NCBI GenBank assembly: GCA_948567375.1
Contig: OX419756.1
Location: 4,531,001-4,595,000 of the forward strand
Length of the DNA: 64,000 nt
Source: Lunularia cruciata
Taxonomy: Eukaryota; Streptophyta; Marchantiopsida; Lunulariales; Lunulariaceae
Reading direction: 5' to 3'
The notes below the pieces were generated by a model, which was not told the DNA's origin, searched no databases, and worked only from the letters and a program-made list of their open reading frames with translations. Each line of letters opens with the position of its first letter. The stretch's first letter is position 1. Made by a program: the position numbers and the translations under genes. Shown here in pieces: positions 12,104 to 22,370 of the stretch.

Positions 12104-13215
12104 ATGGATAGAATTTATGGACCACCAAATCCAGTTCCGCCAAACCATTGGGATTTTCATGTCCAAGTATTACCCCAGCATCATTTCACACAATTCATCA
12201 TCTCACACTTTGGACAAGATTTTTTGCATATGATCACCATATTTGAGGAACCCTTGGTATTTCCAATTGTAACTTATAGAAAACAGTGGATGTGCTGTTT
12301 CTATGTGTTAGTAAATTAGATAGATTAGGGGTGGCGTGATAGAGTAGCAACCATGACGGCAATACCTGATGTTATCTTTGCTCTGCAGCAACAAATTGAG
12401 CATCTTACTCAATTGTTGGATGAACAAGATCTTCGAAGACAAGAGCATGTGGAGAGAGTACCAATTAGAGAAGGAGAAGATTGGATCAGATTCCCTAAAC
12501 CTAAGCTATTTGAAGGCAAGAATCTCTCGAGTGTAGTGGAGAATTTTGTGTTTGATTGTGAATATTATTTTGAAGCTACCAATCTACAAGACAAGCAAAA
12601 GCAGATTCTTTTGGCTTCTAGCCAATTGGATGGAGTAGCAAAGCTATGGTGGAGATCCCGAGTGGAGCATGCTGAATGACAAATTGTTGCACTAATCTTG
12701 ATATAGGCAAAATTCAAGAGTGCAATAATTAGTTGATTCCAAGCTATAAATGCCACACAAGCTGCACGAGATAAGTTGGCAGAGTTGAAACAGATTGGCT
12801 CTATAAGAAGTTACATCACGTAGTTCCAAAACACCATCATGCAAATTCCAGATATATTGGAAGGTGAAGCTCTGGACCGATTTGTGAGGGGCTTGAAGGC
12901 GAGAACCAAATTAAAGGTAACCATGCGAGAGCCACAACACTTGGAGGAAGCCATGTGGTTGGCCAAACATTTTGATTCTTTGGTGGTAACAACTTGGTCT
13001 TGACTTTGATCTCCATAGAGCCTACCAATACATTACACACGAGTGGAGGAGCCAACACCAATAGAGATTGATGCCATTCAACAAAGACCACTTGGCGCTA
13101 TAGGTAGAGAGAAACTGCGACAAAATGGTGGTTGTTTTTATTGTCGCCAATTGGGGTATTGCATTGCTAAATGTCCACTCAAGAATGGGCGACCTTGACA
13201 AGTTGCCTAAGTGGA
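12104..13215 (+). pseudogene. B1 gag
   Basis: A 71-codon segment begins at 12,104 (MDRIYGPPNP), and the main gag opens at 12,353 (108 codons) with an N-terminal helix rich in Gln/Glu and the capsid motif LDGVAKLWWR. Stops follow at 12,677 and beyond, but GEALDRFVRGLKARTKLKV and the knuckle CFYCRQLGYCIAKC (about 13,134-13,175) remain. The knuckle histidine of CX2CX4HX4C is Tyr here (CAT to TAT), whereas the copy at 61,050 keeps His. The knuckle normally packages element RNA. Confidence 0.85.
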
Positions 13216-13339
13216 CGTTGTGGAGCGGAATGATCAGGGAAACAAGGAATCCCAGTAGGAGATTTCAAGCCGCCTACTGGGAACTTGATTAGTTCCAATG
13301 GGATTGAAGGCTCGACCTATGCAAGTTTGTTTCACTTGC

Positions 13340-13650
13340 AAGGTACAATATCTAATTGAGGTTGTAGGATTTTGGTTGATTCTGGAAGTTCAAAGAATTA
13401 CATGTCTATGCAAGTAGCAAAGGAATTGGGTATTCCTATCAAGCCAGTAATTGGAAGTAGATTGATGATGGCGGATGGTAGAAAAGACATTCTGCATTCT
13501 GTACCTCGCATCCTGTTACCTTCATGATTGAGAAGGAGTATTTGGAGTGTATGAGGTTTGTAATGGCACCTCTACACTATGATATCATTCTAGGTCTACC
13601 TTGGCTTGAACGTCATAAGGTTCACATTGATTGGACCCGATGAAAAATTC
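13340..13650 (+). pseudogene. B1 aspartic protease
   Basis: The active-site stretch ILVDSGSSKNYMSMQVAKEL retains D-S-G. It is followed by LMMADGRK and, after a frameshift near 13,490, by YLECMRF and YDIILGLPWLERH. Protease would cut the polyprotein. The frame changes twice, so it is inactive as written. Confidence 0.85.
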
Positions 13651-13730
13651 AAGTACAACACCAAGGTAGGAAATTCCCATTAGGTTACTTGGCACCTCTG
13701 AGTAAGGCACCTAAGAATAGTCAGTCTCAA

Positions 13731-13910
13731 GATGGGAAGTTTGTTGGGAAGGTAGCCATAGAGCAAATCTTGAAGGAAGATGAGTCCCAAGATGGGAAGT
13801 TTACCAAGAAGGCAACCATGGAGCAAGCTTGGAAGAGAGATGAGTCCCTAGAAGGGAAGTTTGTTAGCAAAGCAGCCATAGAGCAAGCTTTGGAGGGAGA
13901 TAAGTCTATA
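13731..13910 (+). repeat. 60-bp tandem repeats in the protease-RT linker of B1
   Basis: Three head-to-tail 60-bp units encode 20-residue repeats of the pattern DGKFxxKxxxEQxxKxDES (in the open frame 13,689-13,997). The unit is charged and Lys/Glu/Gln-rich, probably an extended or helical linker. The same linker in B7 (61,620-61,870) and B6 (about 48,190-48,290, minus strand) shows different unit numbers and internal deletions. Confidence 0.85.
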
Positions 13911-13997
13911 TTTGCGGTGTGGATCAAACCAATTACACAAGAACAATCAAGGGAGGACCAAGAGCCTCATCAAAAAATGGTTGATCGGATAGTTTAG

Positions 13998-14935
13998 GAG
14001 TTTGTGGACGTGTTTCTGGATGGTCTGCCAAAGGGATTACCCTCCAATCAAGGTATGCCCTCCAAGATCAAGTTATTACCAAGGAGTACTCCAATGAGTA
14101 AACCAATCTATCAGCTCTCACCAAAGGAGTTGGAGGAGTTACGAACAACACTTACAGAGTTGTTGGAGAAGGATTTCATATGACATAGTACCTCTACTTG
14201 GAGAGCATTGGTACTATTTGTTCTGAAGAAGGATGGAGGACTTCATTTCTATATTGATTATTGTGGGATCAATAAGAAACCATGAAGAATGCATATCCCT
14301 TGCCTTGGATCGACGACTTGCTTGATCAACTAAGTGGAACACAATACTTTTCCAAGTTGGATCTTTGCAGCGGTTATTGGCAAATCCTTATTGATAGAGA
14401 GGATGTGCAAAAGACTACCTTTTGCACAAGGTATGGGCATTTTGAGTGGAGAGTTCTACCTTTCAGACTCACTAATGCTCCAACAATCTTCATGGATCAG
14501 ATGCATCGGGTGTTGGATAGACTATTAGATTGGTCCGTAGTGGTGTTCTTGGATGATATCCTAATCTATAGCAAGACAAAGGTAGAACACAAGAATCATG
14601 TGCGAGAAGTCCTAAGATGACTATGATAATGGAAATTTTACTGCAAGAAGTCAAAGTGTGCCTTTTGGCAGAAGGAGGTTACCTTCTTGGGTCATAAGAT
14701 CTCATAAGAGGAGATCAAGATGGAAGAAGAGAAAATCAAGGCCATTATTGATTGGCCTACCCCGAAGGATGCTACAAAAGTACGAGCATTCAATGGATTG
14801 GCCAGTTTTTACCGATGGTTCATCCAATATTATGCTCATGTAGTTGCACCATTGACTGACCTCTTTGGAAAGAACTCAAGCTTCAAGTGGACCACCAAGC
14901 ATGAAGAAGCATTCTAGAAGTTAAAGCATATGGTG
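13998..14935 (+). pseudogene. B1 reverse transcriptase
   Basis: Blocks in order: MSKPIYQLSPKELEELRTTL, LFVLKKDGG, YPLPWIDDLLDQLSG, FSKLDLCSGYWQI and the catalytic box VVFLDDILIYSK (14,540-14,575), where both aspartates survive. Connection-region motifs follow (FLGHKIS, IKAIIDWPTPKDATKVRAFN, LASFYRWFI). The 112-codon frame 14,282-14,620 is the longest intact piece. Stops include TGA at 14,180 and several at 14,618-14,630; the paralogue B7 helps identify them as changes. Confidence 0.9.
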
Positions 14936-15337
14936 TCTTCAAGACCCATTCTTTGACCATATGATCCTCAACTACCTTGTGTGGTTGATTTTGATGCTTC
15001 TAACTTTACAATTGGAGCTGTGTTGCAATAGGAATTCCCATATGGACTACATCCCATTGCCTTTGTGTCTCATCGACTAAATACAGCTGAAAGAAATTAC
15101 TTTGCTCGAGATTGGGAACAACTTGCAATGGTATATGCTACCAAGGTATGGAGGAATTATCTCTTGGGAAAACAAGTGATCATGCAAATTGATCACAAGC
15201 CATTGTTGCAAACCTTACACTTGGAACACATGAAGAGTTGACATCATCAATGGGAAGAGCAACTCCAATTGTTTGACATCAAACTTGAGTACAAACTAGG
15301 TCGGTTCCATGTCATCCCTCATGCTCTATCACGATGA
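14936..15337 (+). pseudogene. B1 RNase H
   Basis: Motifs VVDFDASNFTIGAVLQ, HPIAFVSHRL, ERNYFARDWEQLAMVYATK, WRNYLLGKQVIMQIDHKPL and FDIKLEYKLG are in the order expected of a Ty3/gypsy RNase H. In-frame stops at 15,029, 15,239 and 15,336 correspond to CAA/CGA-type changes. It would degrade RNA in RNA:DNA hybrids. Confidence 0.85.
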
Positions 15338-15343
15338 TCTAAT

Positions 15344-16285
15344 TTGAAGTCTCTTCCTCTCATCAAAACGGCAATTACAACGGTGTCAATTGACCCCAAG
15401 GTCCATAATGAGTTTTGGTCAGCTCTACAACAAGATCTCTTCTTCCAAATGGTACATGGTCGTCTGACAGCATGCGATAAAGAGTACAACACCTTCTCCT
15501 TCAAGGAAGGCCTTTTATTCCATGAGGACCAGATCTATGTTCCAGCCAAAGGTGATCTCCTACTTGTGCGCCTTCAAGAAGCCCATGATTTACCAATAGC
15601 TGGACAAATGGGGGTGGACAAGACCTTGGGTACCCTCCAATGCCAATAGTGGTGGCCCAACATGACACAAGATGTTTGGGAGTTTGTGCAATTGTGTGAG
15701 AGTTGTCAACACAACAAGGCTAGTAACCATAAGCCGAGTGGACTCCTTCTGCCCCTTCCCATTCCAACTACTCATTGGGAACATGTGAGCTTAGATCTCA
15801 TCACCTCCCTTCCCAAGACACAACAAGTTCACACAACAATTTTGGTGTTTGTGGATAAGCTTAGTAAGCAAATCCATTTGGCACCAATGGTGGATATTGT
15901 GGATGCTCCAACCTTGGTGTAACTCTACTTTGATAATGTATTCAAACATCATAGGATGCCATGTGTACTAATCTTTGACCGTGATCATTGTTTCACCGGA
16001 AAGTTTTGGCAAGCACTTTTCCGGATACTTGGCACCAAGCTTGCTTTGTCCACAGCCTATCACCCTCAAACTGATGGACAAATTGAACGTGCAAATTGCA
16101 CCTTGGAAGGTATGCTTGGTGCCTTTGTCAACATTCACCATACCAATTGGGATGAATGTTGTGCAGTTGTGGAGTTTGCATACAACAATTCTAAACATGC
16201 AAGCACCGGATTTTCTCCTTTCTTTCTCAATTTTGGCCAAGATCCGCTCGTCCCAAATTCTCTTCTCGCTCCTCCTCCATCTTAG
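15344..16285 (+). pseudogene. B1 integrase
   Basis: Open pieces 15,344-15,649, 15,662-15,922 and 15,956-16,285 carry the zinc-binding H...H (HDLPIAGQMGVDKTLG) and C...C (LCESCQHNKASNH), the first catalytic Asp (SLDLITSLP), the second Asp (IFDRDHCFTGKFW) and the Glu in TDGQIERANCTLEGML. Only three stops interrupt it, making it the best preserved domain of B1. It would insert cDNA into the host chromosome. Confidence 0.9.
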
Positions 16286-16306
16286 GTCCCTCATACTTTA
16301 ACCTTC

Positions 16307-16860
16307 TTGACCACCATCTCCAAATCTCTCCAACAAGCCAAATCTCACCTCCTTGTTGCTCAAAATTGTCAGAAACAATATGCAGATCACCATCATCGTG
16401 ATCTCACCTTTGTAGTCGATGATAAAGTTATGCTATCCTCTAGTAATCTACCTCTCCCACTTGATACCCAAGTTCATAAAATTGCCCCTAATTGGATAGG
16501 ACCTTTTGATGTCACCCAAATTGTCTCTCTTATTGCTTATCGACTTGCTTTGCCTTGTCATATGCGCATCCATCCTATCTTTCATGTTTCCAAGTTGAAA
16601 CCCTTTGTTCCTAACCCCTCTCTTTTTTTCCTCTTGAGTCCAACCTCCTCCTCCCCCTATCTCTATCAATGATCTCAAATAAGGAGTACAAAGTTGATCA
16701 TATCCTTGCACGTTGCCACATCCAACACGGACGCCAACAACATACGGAGTACAAGGTCCTTTGGAAAGGGTATCCCCTTCATGATGCCACATGAGAACCT
16801 CTTTCTCACCTCCAAAATGCACAAACGGCCATCCAAGAGTTTGAAGCTTCAATGGCGACG
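16307..16860 (+). pseudogene. B1 integrase C-terminus and chromodomain
   Basis: The 121-codon frame 16,307-16,672 holds the GPF/Y-like module (IAPNWIGPFDV, HPIFHVSKLKPF). From about 16,678 comes a chromodomain: KEYKVDHILARC, EYKVLWKGYPLHDAT, then EPLSHLQNA. The Trp expected before EPL is replaced by TGA at about 16,792-16,794. The chromodomain confirms family B as a chromovirus. Confidence 0.88.
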
Positions 16861-16879
16861 AGGATATCACCAACTAGCG

Positions 16880-17315
16880 GTGGGGGAATATGTAACAATA
16901 TGGAGTTTAGCGACATAGTTAGTGAGGCTCACAAAGTAGAGAATAAGCAAAATTAGCCTAGAATATTCTAGAAGTATCTATGAAGCTTCTTGGGAAGCTT
17001 CCCAACTAGTTAACTTGTGCCCCAAGTAGGTAATTTCTAGAAGGAAGCTTCTAGAGGCTTCTAACTAGCTTAGCTTGCACGCCAAGTAGGCGGCTTCTAG
17101 AAGAAAGCTTCTTGAGAAGCTTCCTGGTTAACTTGACTTGCACTCTAAGAAAGCGGCTCAAGGAAGCTTCTTGAGAAGCTTCTCAAGGGCCTTGTATGCT
17201 ACCTATAAATACCAAAGCCAAAGCTCATGCTAGGCATTCGGAGTTTTCCCACATTCAAGTGTCCCAATGTGAACTTTCATTCTCTTATTTCTCTCCTTGG
17301 TTTCGGTCTTTTACA
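16880..17315 (+). repeat. B1 3' LTR with polypurine tract
   Basis: The 425-bp LTR 16,891-17,315 starts TGTAACAATATGG. The preceding bases AGCGGTGGGGGAATA are the likely polypurine tract. Relative to the 5' LTR it has a small length difference and scattered substitutions, so B1 is not very recent. Confidence 0.9.
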
Positions 17316-17320
17316 ATACT

Positions 17321-17960
17321 TGTAACCTTGAGGAAGATGTACAACTTCCTTCACCACCAAATCACTCTCATCTCCTTCCAATTTCTCTTCCATACAAATT
17401 GAATCTTGATAGCTTCAACCTTGAAAGAAGGTTTCTCATATCTCACCTTGCTTCTAATCTGTAGTCTCAACCTTCTCACAAAATTCTTGGTGAGCATGGC
17501 TCCTATGCCAATCATATTAGTCTCCACATCATCCACACCCTTCCTCAACACTATGCAAAATTTTCACTTTAATTTCTCCACTCTTTCTACATAGACTCTC
17601 ACTTTCTCTCCATCTCCTTGTTTAAGGACGGTAAACTCACTCATCAATCTCTCATAACTTTCATTTAAAAGAAAGTTCTCAATGAGTGCTGAAGTCAAAC
17701 TCTCCCAAGACTCTTCTTGCCCATCTCTCCTCTCTCTCCTTTGGTATTCTGACTCATTCTATGTAAGAGTTGCATCTTCAAAGAAATCTGGTAAAAATGA
17801 AGCTCACTGAATCTTCCTCCTCTCATTGCTTCTTATGTAAGCTCTCCTGAAGTCTCTCACAAAGGCCTCCACATCTTCTATATCCTTGCCAAAGAAAACC
17901 AGAAGTTTCCACATCTTAACTCCTCACTATCTTTCTCTTTTCTCTCAATCTTTTTTTCTT
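17321..17960 (-). pseudogene. Element F gag, N-terminal part (left arm)
   Basis: Minus strand. Capsid motifs are readable: DVEAFVRDF, then ESWESLTSALIENFLLN, then MIGIGAMLTKNFVRRLRLQI (frame 17,351-17,551). The right-arm partner is 33,135-33,720. The gene was split from its C-terminal part (11,280-11,670) by insertion of B1 at the ATACT site. Confidence 0.8.
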
Positions 17961-19476
17961 TACTTTTCTCTCACTCTATAACTAATAGAGTATATACATG
18001 ACTAACACCATTTGAGAGTAATCCATCCTAGGGAACAAAAAAGGTTCAGATTACTCTAAGATTTCTAAAGCAACATCAAATTCTAGAGTGCATATTAATA
18101 GATAAACTCATGGATAGTTTATCCATAAGTTGAAAGATTATTTCCATCACTAATCTTGAGAGCTAGTTGATGAAGGTGGTAGTATTTATGTAGCTATACT
18201 AAGACTCTCTCCTAGATCCTTCACCAAAGTCTCCAAAAGTGCTATTACTCCACTATAATTATGTCCTTTTGGAAGTCTTTTCACTCCACAAACCTCACAC
18301 AACTCCTTGGTCTTAGATCTCTTCTTCCCAATCTTGGTGAAGAAGGTCCAACATGCAAATCCAAGTCAAGTAAGCCTCTCCTTTCCCTCAATCTGTTCCT
18401 TTTGAAGATCAATGAATATGAACTTACCTTATATCTCTTTTCTCCACATAAAAAACACCTAGACTCACTCTTTCCTCCAAGTGATGTATATTTTTGAATC
18501 CTCTCAACACTCTTCAAATTCTATTCTAAACTCTCTTTTCCTCAAATCCACCCCTACAATCACCTCAAACCCTTGAGGAACCTTACATTACCTCAACTTC
18601 CACTCTTGGTAAACCTCCATGTTCTCAAGATGAATCTAAACACTCAAACATGCTTTTGGTTGCTCTCACACTCCTCCTACGTGAGATCTCAACTCTCCAA
18701 AATTGACCCCTTCTCACAATGTCACTAAATTCTCTCATGTTGTTAGTCACACTCTTTTGAAACTTTTCATACTTGATTACAACCCCAGTGCATTCTCCCT
18801 TGCAAAATTTCAGATATTTTCATCTAGCCATTTGGCATAAACACCTTTCTATTCAACACAAATATTTCAAATTTGGTCTAAAAACCATCCACTTGCTTTA
18901 AAAACTCATAACTTATGCGCAAGGATGATCTCTCTGTAATCCTTAGGCCAAAAGTTAAAATTTTATACACTAAATTTTCTTAGAAAGTTTCATAACAATC
19001 CATTAAAAATTGAAGAAATGGCAGACTCTATATAAATTTCTAGAGGGCATGCAGTTTCGGGAGCAATTTACCCTATCAAATTTCAAAACGTCTAGCTCAG
19101 TGCTTGTACTAGCTCTCACAATAATTTCAAGTGTGAAAATTGAAGGATAAACCACGCTATCATGTATAGAAATTTAAAGTCCAAATCTCAAACTTGAGAT
19201 TTTGCCCAAAATCATCATAATCACCAAAACTTGCAATCCACCTCACATAATCTTTCCAAATCCTCTCATGTGTACAAGATGTACAATATTACCTCAAAGA
19301 TATCATAATGAACTATATGGTATACAAATGGGTCTTGGTTCTCTCACATAAGTTGAGCACTTTTTCCCCTAATGTTCTCTCTAAATGAGCTCTCATAGCC
19401 TCCTTTTGACTAATATAGAATTGTACATGGAACATTATCTTACCTTCTAGAGAGGTCTTGGTAACAGAACAAAAAA
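17961..19476 (-). pseudogene. Element F leader region with decayed zinc-motif ORF (left arm)
   Basis: This is the minus-strand counterpart of 31,572-33,130. The frame 18,281-18,517 matches the right-arm ORF at 32,452-32,865 (CFLCGEKRYKV is shared) but is shifted before the second Cys pair, so the product is truncated. The remainder is AT-rich with no recognised coding. It lies between the family C LTR at 19,477 and gag at 17,960. Confidence 0.6.
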
Positions 19477-19916
19477 TGTGAGCCGGCCTATCTCTCACTC
19501 AGGATGAACCTCTAATGGCTATTATGGTAGTGCACCAAGGACTAAGAAGACCAAGAACCCAACTCCATCATACTCCTCCAAGGCTAACACTCCAAGACTC
19601 AAGATATTACTCACTAGAGAACTCAATGTGAGAGAGGTAGTTACACAATAAAAGATGAGAGTACTTCTTCACCCCTAGTTTATATACTTATGAAATAATT
19701 ATGAACCAAAGTTACCAATTACTAGAGTAACTCAAATTACTAGATTAAAAGTCAAATAAAGTCAAAAAAGTCTAAAGGAATATCCATATTCTAACTTTAG
19801 TTAATCGTGACTAATGTAGAACCATCCTTTATCTTTATATAAATAATATCTCTCAAGTACCTGTAATATCAAATTAAATATCACAATACCACACACATGA
19901 ACAAATAGATGTTATA
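19477..19916 (-). repeat. Family C LTR, left arm copy
   Basis: It starts TGTGAGCCGGCC and ends GATGTTATA. At 440 bp it lacks a central segment of about 250 bp found in the 691-692-bp copies at 1,722 and 35,735. By position it is the 5' LTR of element F (minus strand). The partner is 31,126-31,571. Confidence 0.75.
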
Positions 19917-20460
19917 GTCTTGCATAGCTCGGATATCTTAAGTGCAATAGGGCAGATTTCTCGTATCCACTCTACTGGGGCTTAGTCCAAGTAGAGTGGA
20001 TTTATCTATTTTCTCTCACCCTTGTATGGCTTGATGCGGTCTTCCCATCCTTTGTGTTTTCTAAGTGATTGCCCTTCTCTCTTGATTATAGTTCATGCTC
20101 TTTCTTGTGATTGCACTTTTCTCTTGATTATAGTTAATGCTCTTTCTTGTGACTGCTCTCATTCAATCCATAGGAGAGCAATCAGTATAGGTGATGTTTC
20201 TTAAGATGCCCGATTGATATCACTTTACGGTATGCTTCTTTGGCTACTCCCTTAGTTTGTAGACCTTATAACTTGCATCGCTTGGATATCCTTGATATCC
20301 GGGAAGGCAAAATTCTCAAATCAGTACTATTGGGATCTAACCCCATTTTACCTCTTGGTCTCTCCCTTGTACGGGCTCGATGGGTTCTTCCCCTCCTTCT
20401 TGTGTTCTACGTGATCGCCTTCTCTCCTTCTTACGGATGTCCAACCTTCTCCTTGAACAA
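19917..20460. repeat. Two adjacent copies of repeat D (left arm)
   Basis: Both halves (about 19,917-20,240 and 20,240-20,460) carry the CCCTTGTATGGCTTGATG or CCCTTGTACGGGCTCGATG core followed by CTTCCC and TTGTGTTCTACGTGA-type sequence. The second is more GC-rich and diverged. The mirrored pair is 30,590-31,125. No gene recognised. Confidence 0.6.
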
Positions 20461-20720
20461 CCAAAGGGTTCTAGAATGTGATTAGATTATCCTTTTCTTC
20501 CATCATAACAACAGCAGTATGCTGTATGATCTGATTCCAATATGCTGCGTTAATGAATGACCAAAGATCTGCTTGCTCGAATACATTGCGACTGTGTGGA
20601 AGGCCTCACGAACCATTTTGTCAACATTGTACTGTACTCTGAATTGTACCTCGACTTGTCGCCATCCTCCATATCCTCCATCATTAGAGAAGTGGACTCA
20701 CTAGAAGTTCTTAATTACTG

Positions 20721-20849
20721 TCACATCCTAAACAGTTTTCGATCGATATGAGACTGAACTTTGTCACATCCTAAACAGTTTTAGATCGATATGAGACTGA
20801 ACTTTGTCACATCCTAAACAGTTTTCGATCGATGCGAGAATGAACTTCG
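20721..20849. repeat. 43-bp tandem repeat, three copies, left arm only
   Basis: Units start TCACATCCTAAACAG at 20,721, 20,764 and 20,807, each containing GATCGATATGAGA or a variant. The right arm has a single unit near 30,295-30,335. It lies upstream of the ISCA2-like pseudogene and expanded after the arms separated. Confidence 0.85.
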
Positions 20850-21118
20850 TGGGAAGTTTCCTCATCAGAGAAGTGTACCTACTAGAAGGTCTCAACTACG
20901 GTCATACTCTCAACATCTTCTCGGTCGATATGAGACAGAACCTCAGTCGTGGAAAGTATCAACTTGAGGTGAGGCTTCTCTAGCTATGAGAATTTGAAGT
21001 CAATTATTTTCGGTGGTTGCGTACCAGTCGGGCAATAATCTGTCCCGTCCGTTACTGCAGGTTTGGGGTCACTTGTGATATGAAGCCGTGAAAGAGTGCA
21101 TTGTCAATTGCTTACTTT

Positions 21119-21896
21119 ATGGAGGCAATGTGGAGGGGAGCAGTCCTGCGCAAGCTTGCGCAAAATTCGCATCAAGTCATAGAAGCGGGGTTAAAGCGGA
21201 GTAGTGCTTGGGAACTTCTGGGAAATAGGGAGGGGACTAGTAATGGGACTGCTGCAGCAGGATCAATCCTGCAAATAAGCAAGGCGAACTTTGTGGATGT
21301 AAGATGGGAGTTTCAAGTTAAATGTTCTGGTATTCTGCCAAGATTCTCAACAACTGGACGGCATGAGTGCTCAAATCAGGAATTCACTAGAAGGCCAAGG
21401 TGGTCACAGCTATCCATGTCCACAGCAGCTGCTGAGGTTTCTGACTCATCAAATGAAGGGATCATCATCACTGAAAGTTGTATCAAGGTATCTCACTCTT
21501 ACTTCTGGAATGTATGCTTAACAGTCTGTGATATAGGATGGGAGGATGGTTAGAGTTAGCATGTTCGTCTTATAGCCTTGATATGAGTCAAGGCTCAAAG
21601 ATGACATGTGTTTCTTTGAGTTGGTAATTCAGAACATAAAATTCCTAAACCCAAGACAGTTAAAGATGTTTCTTACTAAACTTTCTTCTTGCTGAATTTA
21701 CTTCTGTACTATTGTTGAAATCCTGTACTGTCTTGTCATGGCTTGGTTATGTTTGTAGAGATTGATTGAGAGAAATTCAGCAAGATGAAGGACGAGAAGG
21801 ACATCCGAAGATGCTCCAGTTAAGTGTTGATGGTGGGGGTTGTTCAGGTTTCCTATACAATTTCAGTCTCGACGACAACCTTAAGGCAGACGACAG
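21119..21896 (+). pseudogene. ISCA2-like Fe-S assembly pseudogene, exons 1-2 (left arm)
   Basis: Exon 1 (21,119-21,487, 123 codons, MEAMWRGAVLRKLAQ...) has an Arg/Ser-rich start consistent with a mitochondrial targeting peptide and ends NEGIIITESCIK at a good donor (AAG|GTATCT). Exon 2 (about 21,759-21,896) encodes HPKMLQLSVDGGGCSGF and FSLDDNLKADDR, ending at AG|GTACTG. GGCSGF with its Cys is the signature of A-type carriers (ISCA1/ISCA2), which help build [4Fe-4S] clusters in mitochondria. A 4-bp duplication (TTGATTGA) at the start of exon 2 breaks the frame. The C-terminal exon with the CxC is missing. Copies: 29,220-30,040, 40,674-41,490, 50,911-51,116. Confidence 0.85.
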
Positions 21897-22019
21897 GTAC
21901 TGACGGTGAAGAGACGAGAGTTTCAGACTTCACTCGTCCGGATATTCTCTGCTGTGAGGTGTAGGGTTCACGGCTTAGACGGTTTTAGGATTCGTTCTCC
22001 TAAATATTCTGGCAACGCG

Positions 22020-22370
22020 ATTGCACAAGGAAATGGAGAAGGAAACAAAGAGAACCCAAATTCATGAATGATGTTGGAGGAGTTGAGAGCAAAGAACGAG
22101 CACTTGGAGAATCAAAGCTGAAGACCATTCAGCAATTGGAAGAAGTGTGAGACCAATTTGTGTACATGCTGAAGGAGGAAGCATAAGGGAAAGCTCTAAA
22201 GACGAAGATCCATGGTCTGAAGCTTTAGGCTTAGAAGTTGGAGGGAACGACTTGCGAAGAAGAGTGCATGGACAAATTCGCACTTTGGCTGAAAGAACAC
22301 TTGTATCACAAGCAAAGAGACCATCTTTATGTATATGGAATCTGGTTATCTATTATATAAACCAATGCTC
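22020..22370 (+). pseudogene. Coiled-coil-coding fragment (left arm)
   Basis: The plus strand encodes heptad-like sequence rich in Glu, Lys, Leu and Gln (a diverged copy reads RAKNKQLEESKLKTIQQLEE at 44,530-44,830, minus strand). It directly follows the truncated ISCA2-like intron, and the pair travels together in the left arm, right arm and 51,117-51,340. The parent gene is not recognised. Stops replace likely Gln/Arg codons. Confidence 0.55.

Larger units (their letters stand above)
11671..17315 (+). mobile_element. Chromovirus family B, near full-length copy B1
   Basis: A 5,645-bp Ty3/gypsy element with LTRs 11,671-12,081 and 16,891-17,315 and a perfect 5-bp target duplication ATACT (11,666-11,670, 17,316-17,320). 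Order: LTR, primer-binding site, gag with CCHC knuckle, protease, repetitive linker, RT, RNase H, integrase, chromodomain, polypurine tract, LTR. The right palindrome arm keeps the uninterrupted site (about 33,715-33,735, reading ACTATACTTGTAACC on the minus strand), so B1 inserted into only one arm. All frames have stops, so it is non-autonomous today. Confidence 0.95.

Noticed and set aside
16448..16873. 141-codon minus-strand frame in B1
   Set aside because: Shadow of the integrase C-terminus/chromodomain coding on the plus strand.
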